A stretch of 49,935 bases of DNA from the IMG/VR virus record IMGVR_UViG_3300023179_000161, positions 1 through 49,935 of that record. The stretch is one strand, 5' to 3'. The position numbers were made by a program, and so were the translations under genes. Shown in pieces: positions 25,901-33,597 of the stretch. Within the stretch, counting starts at the first letter, position 1. The number at the start of each line of letters is the position of its first letter. The notes below the pieces were generated by a model. The model was not told the origin of the DNA. It saw only the letters and a list, made by a program, of their open reading frames with translations, and did no database searches. Origin of the DNA: a virus.

Positions 25901-26863
25901 AGCACTAATAGGGTAATTAGAGCCAATTAAATTTGTTGGTGGGTACGTAAAAACAATATCTGACAATTCGTTTTCTGCACCGTTAAGGTTATTAATTCGA
26001 TTGTAATGGGTAGTTATTAAAAAGGGTATTTTGCTATCTTTCCAATATTGAGAATACATATTTTTAAGATAGTTACTAGTAACTTTAAGTTGATTGGGGT
26101 ATACATTATTAACATACCAAACTGCAGCTCCCTTAACGTTTTTATTATTAGTATATGTCGGATAAGGATAAACACTAGATTCTAACGGATAAGGAAATGC
26201 TGATGTTTGTAAAGTGCAGGTTAATAAAAGAGGACAACTCTGACCATAATATCCGGGTGATTTTGAATCAATAAAGTAAAATTCTAACTCTGCTGAAAGA
26301 GCGACTACCCGTTTATTTTTATAAATGGGGATACCTTTTGCAGAAAGACTTGTTATAACATTATCTTTAGTATCAGTAAAACGCCATGTTGGGTTTAAAA
26401 AAGACCATCTTTTTGGTACATACTGATAAGGTATAGATTGAGAATTTATACAAAATAAATCTACTACAATAGGGGCTGGCGCTATAGAGGATAAAAGATT
26501 AACTTGAGATGTTAATACATTAATTTTAAAAGGTTTGTCTGTTTTCTTTCCAGGGTTAGGGTATTCATCTGGTATTTGAGTAAATAAAATATAATCTCTA
26601 AACAAAAGATTAGCTGTTATTTGTTTTTGAAAAGTATCTGTTTCACCGAGTATATTAGCGGAAGTTATTTTTATTGTGTAGGTGCCTGGATACTGATAAA
26701 CATGAGTTGGTTGCTGTATATTATAAACGTAGTTAGAATTATCACCAAAATCCCAAACAGTGTATTTAACCCTTGCAGTTGATGTAGTTGTATTTACAAA
26801 AGTAAAATCAGTACTAAGAACATCACCTACACTCGGGGTTACAGTAAAACTTACATCAATCAT
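22928..26863 (-). CDS. Tail/baseplate structural protein, 1311 aa, PKD, split propeller, cassette
   Basis: N-terminal residues 1-90 form a clear PKD domain (YTVWDFGDNSNYVYN, then HVYQYPGTYTIKIT). Residues ~460-495 contain one propeller-type blade (YSMAIDPRDYSVIACDAELE). Cassette copy C follows at ~498-745, then more blades (SSVTMDENYNFWITFFN, AETDRNNNCWVTYAH, LAITLDNNIWVANI, LAIDNYNNLWFTHS). The C-terminal ~240 residues are a conserved-looking domain: NIRRVNESFNNAEYLKSLAL, YEKIANFLYNHADIDTC, DWDSEFTTLNPTNSSFEEWY and LTKNLFLK at the very end. Position directly after gp6 parallels T4 gp7, but homology to gp7 is not claimed. Probably a virion baseplate protein with exposed adhesive modules. Confidence 0.75.
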   Translation of the reverse strand: MIDVSFTVTPSVGDVLSTDFTFVNTTTSTARVKYTVWDFGDNSNYVYNIQQPTHVYQYPGTYTIKITSANILGETDTFQKQITANLLFRDYILFTQIPDEYPNPGKKTDKPFKINVLTSQVNLLSSIAPAPIVVDLFCINSQSIPYQYVPKRWSFLNPTWRFTDTKDNVITSLSAKGIPIYKNKRVVALSAELEFYFIDSKSPGYYGQSCPLLLTCTLQTSAFPYPLESSVYPYPTYTNNKNVKGAAVWYVNNVYPNQLKVTSNYLKNMYSQYWKDSKIPFLITTHYNRINNLNGAENELSDIVFTYPPTNLIGSNYPISATLTKLTKSQYTLDEAPLYFQTTDQNNFRTGGYIFTTLTPSQTATNTVLQVSANIPQPTVFQERLNNYLPNPFVFVSNPERGALNKISLAPIINSCPEINAYKALNILAYGDVKQYPVPTKNSNDTFNYNMSGFSGIYSMAIDPRDYSVIACDAELERIYKFSSNGVLLKTFNLSSLETQKAFFVNTFNITTPLLSTNSYNLSSSIIPLSDNENNFIVSVDGVIQPQNSYHINSITRTIQFLVPNITPNSNARINVVQLFNPLLPEEYINTITTWVSSSPLQTTSFYLPGTTSLLTNSKYYFVSIDGVLQSSFTYTLNITNRTINFNFPIPENTTIQATFLPKLDIPASWTYKLNTSTNFLPLTGDIAYKATQDSSFFVNIGGVFQPTISYTHDIINSRLVFNDTLPTNVPIIITQTSIPDEIESVGYFTPSSVTMDENYNFWITFFNNLFIVKFDSNFNVIKIPGLPTPGSEEFNSDFLLKPSTAETDRNNNCWVTYAHPLCSCLLKYDSSGNILKQINLKNYSVPVSLAITLDNNIWVANITNVLSATGNIQLYDNDNYTLIKSITGIPRPSYLAIDNYNNLWFTHSINGLGYYNLNTDTLRLWTINNSQATSVSSVATLSTSPDVFKNDEEIGGLGIDGFNRVWFINSYTNTINTIINSTPNFTNSDIYSFVVRPNSVFGYYVDLNTGATITESNPIYQYRSAQASGDWTGIKWYQKYIFSNQEPDIITGKATPFSIINFENKNNIRRVNESFNNAEYLKSLALPEILKSNTFLWDKFIPATVGNAESSTSEDLGQNVYEKIANFLYNHADIDTCNIEQLISLANETNVFAANYITEIPAEIKRMLDIGSISKNKLFGTQDVKPVLNRSLGEELNPYTTYLTAGKQIILRSKLDNTYNLLTIQIQNNTFVYPLSELQGYNFAQPITNNYQFFTFKPYYANNYIENIIDWDSEFTTLNPTNSSFEEWYGDNGILELTFNYLLTKNLFLK
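24628..25372 (-). repeat. Cassette copy C (~248 codons)
   Basis: Lies between propeller-like blades of the 1311-residue protein. Its downstream two-thirds closely match copy B, while the beginning (SDNENNFIVSVDGVIQP) matches copy A better, giving a mosaic. Confidence 0.88.
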
Positions 26864-26865
26864 AA

Positions 26866-28701
26866 TTAATACTCAATAGTTTCAAAATTTATTGTCTGAG
26901 ATGCAATTGTAATTTTTTGTGCTAAGTTATTAATATTTTCAAAATATAAATACTCAAAATTACGAAGAGAAACATTATTAGTAATAAATTGTTGATCGGC
27001 AAGTGGGTATATTGGATTTTTAATTAAAAATGATAAACCTTCTACTTTAGTATTACTATCATATAAATTAACAGTGTAAAACGTTTCAACACCGTCAACT
27101 TCTAAAATTTGTTGTGTTAAATTTTTAACATCAAATACTTGACCTAATTTAATACTGTCTCTTGAAAAATAAGTTGTAAATACGTTAACTATACCGTTTA
27201 TTATTGATTGATCACTACGACGAGAGTTAGGTTTTTTAACTATTTCAAGACCGTAATTACTTTCTTCAAATTCGAGTTCTGAACTATCTATTAATTTTGA
27301 TAAACTAAAATCAACAGCTTTATAAACAGGATCTACAAAAACGGTTTCTGTAGTAGCCATTTTACTGTTTAAAACAGAAGAATGAATTAATTCTTTTTGA
27401 GCAGGTACTAAATAATTTAAATTTTCAAAATTACTAGAACGTGGTACAACAATTAAATAAATGTTATTAAAATTACAAGAGTCAGCATATAAAACTTGAT
27501 TTAAAAGGGCTCGTTCGGTTTTTTGAGGGTCTTGTATACCGATATCATAAAAATATTTTAAATAACTTGAAACATAATCCCAGTTATTCATAGCTTTAAC
27601 TTCGGTTATAAGGTTAGCAAAATTTGTAGTTATAAATGTTTCATAATCTCTTGTTGTTACTAATCTATATTGTGTTTTATAATTAGATGGCGCTGCTTGA
27701 CGGATTTCTTCTGTTGTCTCTATTTCTTTAACAGGTGTGGAACTACTTTCATTATCAAATAGTAAGTAACTTGTTTCATTAGAATTTATTAAACGATATT
27801 GATCGTATAATATATCAGTTAAAATTGTATTAAATTGTGGAGTATTATAAAGAACAAAAAATGTTCGATTAAAACTTAATGCACGGGCACCAATTTCCCC
27901 TTTTGTTCCAGATGATTGAAGGTAATAAATTGCTACAATATCCCCGGGTTCAAGTTTTTTTCCGTTTATATTATTACCAAATTTAATTTCGTATCGTTTA
28001 TTACCATTAAGTCTAATTTCGTATTTTTTAGCGATACTACTTTCTAAATACAAACTAGAGGTTTTACTATATTGTTCCCAAACCCCGGTTGATTTTGGTT
28101 TAACATAAACATCTATATTAAAGTGATCAACGTTTTCATTTTTTGTGTTTAAAATTAAAAGTTCATTATTGTCTCCAATAGCTGTGTAAAGAGGATATTC
28201 TTCATACTTGCCTTGGAATAATAATTTTTGTCGAGAAATTTCATCTAAACTTTCTATTCCGCCAACGTTAAATTTATTAAAAGTAATTTCTTCGTTAAAA
28301 GAAAAAGGTATATTGTTTATAACAATATAAGAGTAACGTGGTATTGTATAGATACCATTAGAAAAAGTTGTAGCAGAACATTTAAAACTTAACGTAGATG
28401 TTTGATAACCAATAGGAGAATAATCAACAAGTTTTACAATACGGTTCATATTTTCATAAAGCTGTGCTTCTGAAAACATAGATTCTGTTGAGGTTTTATT
28501 TAGGTAATATATTAAAGTATGATATGAATAAGCTATAATATCAATAATAGATGCTAAATTCGAGCCAATAAAATTTTGATCGGTAAAAACGTTTTGTTCG
28601 TTAAGACGGTCAATTATTAATTGACGCAAAGACATAGCGTCAAAAGCTATATACCCATCTTTAGGTATAGAAAAATTATCTGTATTATTAGTTGTTGACA
28701 T
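26866..28701 (-). CDS. 6: Baseplate wedge protein gp6-like
   Basis: A 611-residue protein matching T4 gp6 (660 aa) in layout: an N-terminal segment LRQLIIDRLNEQNVFTDQNF, then SNLASIIDIIAYSYHTLIYYLNKTSTES, and YENMNRIVKLVDYSPIGYQTSTLSF. Mid-protein are KRYEIKFGNNINGKKLEPGDIV and YRLVTTRDYETFITTNFANLI, the baseplate_J-like core; T4 has RCVTATDYDTFVSERFGSII at the matching place. In T4, gp6 dimers form the inner ring that ties the six wedges together and opens on contraction. It is encoded directly after gp25, its structural partner, with one base between them. The C-terminal third shows strand-rich gp6-specific sequence (DVKNLTQQILEVDGVETFY). Confidence 0.92.
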   Translation of the reverse strand: MSTTNNTDNFSIPKDGYIAFDAMSLRQLIIDRLNEQNVFTDQNFIGSNLASIIDIIAYSYHTLIYYLNKTSTESMFSEAQLYENMNRIVKLVDYSPIGYQTSTLSFKCSATTFSNGIYTIPRYSYIVINNIPFSFNEEITFNKFNVGGIESLDEISRQKLLFQGKYEEYPLYTAIGDNNELLILNTKNENVDHFNIDVYVKPKSTGVWEQYSKTSSLYLESSIAKKYEIRLNGNKRYEIKFGNNINGKKLEPGDIVAIYYLQSSGTKGEIGARALSFNRTFFVLYNTPQFNTILTDILYDQYRLINSNETSYLLFDNESSSTPVKEIETTEEIRQAAPSNYKTQYRLVTTRDYETFITTNFANLITEVKAMNNWDYVSSYLKYFYDIGIQDPQKTERALLNQVLYADSCNFNNIYLIVVPRSSNFENLNYLVPAQKELIHSSVLNSKMATTETVFVDPVYKAVDFSLSKLIDSSELEFEESNYGLEIVKKPNSRRSDQSIINGIVNVFTTYFSRDSIKLGQVFDVKNLTQQILEVDGVETFYTVNLYDSNTKVEGLSFLIKNPIYPLADQQFITNNVSLRNFEYLYFENINNLAQKITIASQTINFETIEY

Positions 28702-28702
28702 A

Positions 28703-29215
28703 TTATGTTGTTACGGGTTGATTTCTACTTGTTGGAACAAATATAAAAGATTGTTTTTTAATATCAAAAATAGTTGGTATTTCGGTTGTTAGTTTCAATA
28801 TTGGTATTTCAATAATTATTGTAATATTATAATAACTATCGTCTGGTATTGCAGTTACATTTACTTTTAGAATTTGAACACGAGGTTCATATAATTGAAT
28901 CTTTTGATAAATTGCATTACCAATAAGATTAGCATTATCAAGTGTTATTGGTTGAAACAAAAATTGATAAAGGTCTAAACCATATTGTGGAAATAAAAAT
29001 CTTTGACCGGGTAAAGTGTTGAATAAATTTTGTAAAGAGTTTTTTATAGCAGCTAAATCAAACGAAGCTTTAATATCTGATCCATTAATTGATTTAGAAA
29101 AACCTGCAGAAACAATTGCATTTTCTTTTATATCTAATGAAAGATCTTTATAAATATACTTTTGTTCGGTATAGGTTTTAGATAAACGTTCAAAGTTTTT
29201 TAACTGTATGGCCAT
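28703..29215 (-). CDS. 25: Baseplate wedge protein gp25-like (GPW/gp25 family)
   Basis: A 170-residue protein with the family signature DLAAIKNSLQNLFNTLPGQRF followed by LFPQYGLDLYQFLFQP (residues ~53-88) and later PRVQILKVNVTAIPD. T4 gp25 (132 aa) binds gp6 and gp53 at the start of sheath assembly. N-terminal ~35 residues (LKNFERLSKTYTEQKYIYKDL) are longer than in T4. The gene begins 50 bases from a divergent plus-strand gene; a CTAAATA element (29226-29232) lies in that gap on the minus strand. It leads an operon through gp6 and the giant tail proteins. Confidence 0.92.
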   Translation of the reverse strand: MAIQLKNFERLSKTYTEQKYIYKDLSLDIKENAIVSAGFSKSINGSDIKASFDLAAIKNSLQNLFNTLPGQRFLFPQYGLDLYQFLFQPITLDNANLIGNAIYQKIQLYEPRVQILKVNVTAIPDDSYYNITIIIEIPILKLTTEIPTIFDIKKQSFIFVPTSRNQPVTT

Positions 29216-29225
29216 TTTACACTAT

Positions 29226-29232
29226 TATTTAG
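29226..29232 (-). promoter_or_regulatory. CTAAATA late-type motif before gp25
   Basis: CTAAATA on the minus strand, 10 nt upstream of the gp25 ATG. This heptamer resembles late promoter elements described in cyanophages. Position in a divergent gap favours function. Confidence 0.38.
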
Positions 29233-29243
29233 TACAAGAATTG

Positions 29244-29251
29244 CATAAATA
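29244..29251 (+). promoter_or_regulatory. Late-promoter-like CATAAATA
   Basis: CATAAATA on the plus strand, 14 nt before the ATG at 29266, back to back with the gp25 motif. The two suggest a divergent late control region in only 50 bases. Confidence 0.45.
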
Positions 29252-29265
29252 ATATCAGAATTACT

Positions 29266-29811
29266 ATGGAAACTAAATTTGATGTTTTATTTGAAAATTT
29301 ATTGGAACGCTATCAACAGGGTGGTCTTATAATTGGTGACCGTGTTCGTTTTAAAAAAGACGCTCTTAATCACGAATTCTTTAAAGGTAAAGGTACAAAT
29401 TTCCTTGATGTCGTTAAATCCTGTATGGATCCAAAGTTTGATCTTAATTTAAGAGTTTCTGCAATTAAATCAATCTATCCAACAACAACTCAAAATTATC
29501 GCGGAGGTACTGAATCTCCTGATAAAATTTATGCTGATGTTATTGTTGAATACGCTCCAGGCCTATATCGTACACCTATGACAGTGCCTATCGAGGTTCT
29601 CGAATTACAAGATGATGGTATTAATACCGGTCCTGTTCCTGATTCAATACGTCGTAAATCAAAAATTCAAATTAAACCAGAAGACGAAAAAGCAAAACAA
29701 GATGCTAAATTCGAAATTAATCTCGATAATAAAAATGTTCAGCTTCCTGGTGGCACAAAATGGAATGATTCTAAGCCAGGTGCCGGTAATATGCCAAAGA
29801 AAAAATACTAA
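29266..29811 (+). CDS. Conserved-looking hypothetical protein, 181 aa
   Basis: A 181-residue protein. The N-terminal half contains DVLFENLLERYQQGGLIIGD, then RVRFKKDALNHEFFKGKGTN and a segment ending in DPKFDLNLRVSAIKSIYPT. A beta-strand run YADVIVEYAPGLYRTPMTVPIEVLE follows, suggesting a small SH3/KOW-like barrel, though I cannot confirm it. The C-terminal 50 residues are polar, Lys/Asp/Asn-rich and probably flexible (KWNDSKPGAGNMPKKKY). It is the first plus-strand gene after the divergent gap and has a late-type motif, unlike the reductase downstream, so it may be a late structural or assembly protein. Function not recognised. Confidence 0.68.
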   Translation: METKFDVLFENLLERYQQGGLIIGDRVRFKKDALNHEFFKGKGTNFLDVVKSCMDPKFDLNLRVSAIKSIYPTTTQNYRGGTESPDKIYADVIVEYAPGLYRTPMTVPIEVLELQDDGINTGPVPDSIRRKSKIQIKPEDEKAKQDAKFEINLDNKNVQLPGGTKWNDSKPGAGNMPKKKY

Positions 29812-29876
29812 GTAGATTTACTAGTTTTTTGGCGTAGAATAGCTTAAGTTATTCACACACATTCTTTGTCAAATTT

Positions 29877-32800
29877 ATGATTACAAACTATACCTCTGAG
29901 CTGTTACCGGAAAAGTTTTTACAAAAATATATCAATAAAGAAGTACCTTGGGGCTTCAATGGTTTAGGATATATTGTCTATAAAAGAACATATGCTAGAA
30001 AAATAGAGGGTACCGATAATACAGAGGAGTGGTGGCAGACTGTTGCACGCTGTATTAACGGCGCACAAGAAATTGGTGCTGACTATACTTCGGAAGAAGC
30101 ACAACGCTTGTATGATTTAGTTTTTAATCTTAAGTGTAACTTTGCTGGTAGAATGCTTTGGCAGCTGGGTACCGAGACGGTTAAGAAATTTGGTGCTAAC
30201 TCTTTGCTTAACTGTTTTAGTGGAGAAACAGAATTTATTACAGCGCAAGGTATTAAACAATTAAAAGATTGTGTTGGTCAAGATATAGAAGTTTTAGCGG
30301 CAAAAGGAGGTTGGAAAAAAGCTACGGTAGAAAAATTTGGTAAACAGCAACTACTAAAACTTACTATAAAGAGAGGTAGAACAGAAAAAGATATTTTTAC
30401 AACAGCAAATCATAGATGGTTTGCTCGCTCAGAAACTAGAAAAACTACTGATTTATATTCAGGGTTTAATGAGCTAGTTACAACAGACCTAAGACCCGGC
30501 ATGCACTTAAAATATATGTTTGGTCAGGGAATTAAAAATTTACTTCCCTCGTCATATGGTGTTAGTCATGGTATAACATATGGAGACGGTAATTACAATT
30601 CAGCTACAAAATATTGTCAAGTAACTCTTTGTGGAAAGAAAAACGAAAAACTTAGAAAATGGTTTGCTCCTAGTCCAGTTTATGAAGTTCCGAACGCATG
30701 TAATGAAGGGGCATTAGTGATATCACATCTTCCAGGTAACTGGAAAGAGGCGCCATCTTTTAATGAATCAAAACCATATTTGTTAGGTTTCTTAATGGGA
30801 TATTTTGCTGCTGATGGTGGTATTTCAAAAAGAAATGGCTTCCCGACACTTTATAGTAAAAAGCAGAAAGATATACTTTTAGTAAGAGATATATGTTCTT
30901 TGTTGGGTATAGGTACTAAAAACATTAAGAGTCAAATAATTGAATCTGAATTTAATACTAATAATACCCCTTTATATAATATAGGTCTTGAACCGACTGA
31001 TCTTACTGCTGATTTTTTTATTATACCTGAACATAAAGAAAAGTATTTACTACATTATACCGAAACCGGTCAAGATCTTAATCTTTTAAATTCCCAACAA
31101 GGTTCGCGAACACATTGGGAAGTCGTATCTGTAGAGAAAACAAATCGGGAAGAAATAGTATATTGTGTTGTTGAGCCTGAAACACATACATTTACCTTGG
31201 TTGATAATATTTTAACAGGTAATTGCTGGTATGTCTCAATTAACGATCCGAAGACCTTTCTCTTTATCTTTGAAAATTTAATGCTCGGGGGCGGAGTTGG
31301 TTTTTCTATTCGTAGAGAAGACATTCATGAACTACCTAAGATCAAGAAAGGGGTATCAATTGAACATCAGTGCACTAAAGATGCTGACTTTATTGTTCCG
31401 GATTCTCGTTCTGGCTGGGTTGAATTGCTTCGTAAAGTTCTTGATGCTTATTATACAACAGGTAAATCGTTCTCTTATTCGACTATCTTAGTTAGAGGGT
31501 CAGGTGAACGTATTTCAGGTTTTGGTGGTACAGCTTCTGGACCTGGTATTCTTATTGAGGGTATTGAAAAGATTTCTAAGATCTTTCAATCAAGAGAAGG
31601 TAAAAAGCTTCGTTCTACAGATGTTCTCGATATCTGTAACATTATTGGTTCGATTGTTGTAGCTGGTAACGTTCGTCGCTCGGCACAGATTGCTCTTGGA
31701 GATCCAGACGATTATCTTTATCTCAGAGCTAAAAACTGGTCGTTAGGTAACATTCCTAACTGGAGAGCTATGTCCAATAATACAATCTATGCTGATGACT
31801 TCTCTCATATTTCTAGTGAGATTTGGACGAATGGTTATATTGTAGATAAAGAGACAGGTTTTGCTAAAGGTGAACCTTATGGCTTCTTTAATCTTCCTTT
31901 ATCCCAAAAGTTTGGACGTCTTAAAGACGGACCTATGAAGAGTTCTAAGCTCTATCCTACAAACGAAGATAACGTACTAGGTACTAATCCTTGTGCTGAA
32001 ATTTCGTTAACATCTTATGAGTGCTGTAATTTGTCTGAGCTTTATCTTAATAATATCTCTTCTGTTGAAGAGCTAATCGATTGTACAACCCTTCTTTATA
32101 AAACTCAAAAAGCAACAGCAGCAATGCCCTTTATTCATGAAGAGACGAACAAGATTGTTCATAAAAACATGCGTTTAGGTCTTGGTGTTACCGGCATCTG
32201 TCAGTGTTCAGATGAGAAGATTGAATGGCTTGATAAGGGTTATGAAGCACTTCGTAAGTTTGATAAAGAGTGGTCAGCTAAGAAAGGCTATCCTGAATCA
32301 ATCAAACTAACAACAGTTAAACCATCTGGTACTTTGTCCTTATTAGCTGGTTCAACACCCGGTGTACATCCTGCTTATTCACCTTTCTATATCCGTAGAG
32401 TCAGAATGGGTTCAGGAGATAAGCTCGTCGGTATTTGTCGGGAGCTTGGTTACCACGTTGAATACGTTCGTGGGTTTGATGGTAAAGATGACCATACAAC
32501 TGTTGTAGTAGAGTTTCCTTGTTATGCAGGTGAAAGCTGTGTTGTGGCTAAGTCTATGTCGGCTATCCAGCAATTAGACATTGTTAAGAAGCTTCAAACT
32601 TATTGGTCAGATAATGCAGTCTCGGTTACTGTTTATTACCGTCAAGAAGAGCTAGAAGAGATTAAAGCATGGCTTGAACATAATTATGAGACTTCAATTA
32701 AATCAGTTTCGTTTTTGCTTCACAGTGAGCACGGATTTGCTCAAGCTCCTTACGAAGAAATAACAGAGGAAGAGTATAAGAAGCTCTCCGAGAAAGTAAA

Positions 32801-32879
32801 GTCAATTACTTCGATTAATATCGGTCAAGGAGATATTGAAAGTATGGAATGTGCTGGTGGCGCTTGTCCTATTAAGTAA
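29877..32879 (+). CDS. nrdJ: Class II (B12-dependent) ribonucleoside-triphosphate reductase with intein
   Basis: A 1000-residue precursor; removing the 337-residue intein leaves a 663-residue reductase. It makes deoxyribonucleotides using adenosylcobalamin, like the monomeric Lactobacillus RTPR. The NPCAE motif (Cys 706, Glu 708, Asn 704) corresponds to the thiyl-radical Cys408/Glu410/Asn406 set, and ECCNLSEL (Cys 717) to redox Cys419. The intein ends before Cys 450, which corresponds to Cys119, the other redox Cys. The C-terminal CAGGACPIK (Cys 992, Cys 997) is the shuttle pair. LGTGGGVGFS-type glycine loops are represented by LGGGVGFSIR. It lies upstream of dUTPase on the same strand, a joint dNTP supply set. 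Confidence 0.95.
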   Translation: MITNYTSELLPEKFLQKYINKEVPWGFNGLGYIVYKRTYARKIEGTDNTEEWWQTVARCINGAQEIGADYTSEEAQRLYDLVFNLKCNFAGRMLWQLGTETVKKFGANSLLNCFSGETEFITAQGIKQLKDCVGQDIEVLAAKGGWKKATVEKFGKQQLLKLTIKRGRTEKDIFTTANHRWFARSETRKTTDLYSGFNELVTTDLRPGMHLKYMFGQGIKNLLPSSYGVSHGITYGDGNYNSATKYCQVTLCGKKNEKLRKWFAPSPVYEVPNACNEGALVISHLPGNWKEAPSFNESKPYLLGFLMGYFAADGGISKRNGFPTLYSKKQKDILLVRDICSLLGIGTKNIKSQIIESEFNTNNTPLYNIGLEPTDLTADFFIIPEHKEKYLLHYTETGQDLNLLNSQQGSRTHWEVVSVEKTNREEIVYCVVEPETHTFTLVDNILTGNCWYVSINDPKTFLFIFENLMLGGGVGFSIRREDIHELPKIKKGVSIEHQCTKDADFIVPDSRSGWVELLRKVLDAYYTTGKSFSYSTILVRGSGERISGFGGTASGPGILIEGIEKISKIFQSREGKKLRSTDVLDICNIIGSIVVAGNVRRSAQIALGDPDDYLYLRAKNWSLGNIPNWRAMSNNTIYADDFSHISSEIWTNGYIVDKETGFAKGEPYGFFNLPLSQKFGRLKDGPMKSSKLYPTNEDNVLGTNPCAEISLTSYECCNLSELYLNNISSVEELIDCTTLLYKTQKATAAMPFIHEETNKIVHKNMRLGLGVTGICQCSDEKIEWLDKGYEALRKFDKEWSAKKGYPESIKLTTVKPSGTLSLLAGSTPGVHPAYSPFYIRRVRMGSGDKLVGICRELGYHVEYVRGFDGKDDHTTVVVEFPCYAGESCVVAKSMSAIQQLDIVKKLQTYWSDNAVSVTVYYRQEELEEIKAWLEHNYETSIKSVSFLLHSEHGFAQAPYEEITEEEYKKLSEKVKSITSINIGQGDIESMECAGGACPIK
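30213..31223 (+). mobile_element. LAGLIDADG-type intein in the reductase
   Basis: Precursor residues 113-449 (337 aa). The first residue is Cys (CFSGETEF, block A). Block B is TTANHRWF with the conserved T-x-x-H. The endonuclease signature YLLGFLMGYFAADGGI is a LAGLIDADG block C. The C-terminal splice block reads THTFTLVDNILTGN, followed by Cys 450 as +1 nucleophile. The penultimate residue is Gly rather than the usual His. Joining the exteins gives NSLLN-CWYVSIND, which is the normal reductase sequence. Confidence 0.93.
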
Positions 32880-32886
32880 TATAATA

Positions 32887-33378
32887 TTACTCTTTTTCTT
32901 CTATAACAACAGATTCAATCATCTCTATTGATTCATCTTTAACGTCGTTTAAAAGTTGTTTAAAAATTTCTTCTCTAGAAGCTACTAAATTAACAGTATT
33001 ATTTGTAATATTACCTGGTAAAGAACCAGCTATAGCTTTTTTACCTTCAATATCAATAGCTTTAAGTTCTTTATCTATTTTAGCTTTTTTATTCTGTAAG
33101 TTAATTTTATTGAGAGCTTCAATTGCTTTTGTAGTAGATGAAATAAGTTCTGAAAGAGCTGCTATTTCATCCGGGTTTTGACCTTGTACAATAAAATCTT
33201 TTAAATCACTAACAGCACCAAGACCGGCATCAATTAAGTTACCTGTTTTTTGTAAAATATAATCGTTAATATTGTCTTCAGTAATCTGAGTAGGAGTACC
33301 TCTAGGAACAGACTTAGCTGTTGTTTGAGGGAACGAAAATGAAGACAATTCATCTAAAAGAGTATCTAAATCTGACAT
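32887..33378 (-). CDS. 16: Terminase small subunit, gp16-like
   Basis: With the ATG at 33378 the protein is 163 residues, the length of T4 gp16 (164). The order of features agrees: an acidic N-terminus (MSDLDTLLDELSSF), a central helical hairpin with DAGLGAVSDLKDFI and NPDEIAALSELISSTTKAIEAL, then NKKAKIDKELKAI, and a tail NITNNTVNLVASREEIFKQLL like T4 NIQNATVFMGSPTELMDEV. T4 gp16 forms rings that recognise DNA and stimulate gp17. A TTG at 33381 just before the ATG is a less likely start. It is separated from gp17 by about 13 kb and sits between the reductase and dUTPase on the opposite strand. Confidence 0.72.
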   Translation of the reverse strand: MSDLDTLLDELSSFSFPQTTAKSVPRGTPTQITEDNINDYILQKTGNLIDAGLGAVSDLKDFIVQGQNPDEIAALSELISSTTKAIEALNKINLQNKKAKIDKELKAIDIEGKKAIAGSLPGNITNNTVNLVASREEIFKQLLNDVKDESIEMIESVVIEEKE

Positions 33379-33432
33379 CAAATTAATTAAGCTGCTAGTT
33401 GCTTTTTATAAACTTCATAGTATTATATCAAA

Positions 33433-33597
33433 ATGGAAACTATTATTAATACAATTAACGGAACATATATTGTTCCTGCTGATAAACAAGATCAATTAAT
33501 TCAGTGGCTAGAAATTAATGCCGTTAGACCAGGTCAAAAACCGATTGGAGAAATTAAAGAAGGTCAGTATACTGGGCGTCAGTTAATCAATGAATAG
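33433..33597 (+). CDS. Small hypothetical protein, 54 aa
   Basis: Begins METIINTINGTYIVPADKQ and ends QYTGRQLINE. It overlaps the dUTPase start by 8 bases (ATGAATAG), strongly suggesting translational coupling. The sequence shows a beta-hairpin-like N-terminus and a helix (DQLIQWLEINA) followed by a Pro/Gly segment (RPGQKPIGEIKEGQ). Small proteins of this form are common next to nucleotide-metabolism genes in marine phages, but no function is known to me. Codon-like composition and tight overlap support it being a gene despite its size. Confidence 0.65.
   Translation: METIINTINGTYIVPADKQDQLIQWLEINAVRPGQKPIGEIKEGQYTGRQLINE

Noticed and set aside
22928-26863. Direct assignment of the 1311-residue protein as gp7
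   Set aside because: Only gene order after gp6 supports it; the domains seen (PKD, propeller, cassette) are not those of T4 gp7.
29812-29876. Promoter for the ribonucleotide reductase
   Set aside because: Only a TAGAAT box was found, with no -35 box at suitable spacing and no late motif.
33399-33426. Possible sigma70 promoter (TTGCTT, 16 bp, TATTAT) before the 54-residue gene
   Set aside because: The -35 box is weak and the start would fall on the ATG itself; not enough to list as a feature.
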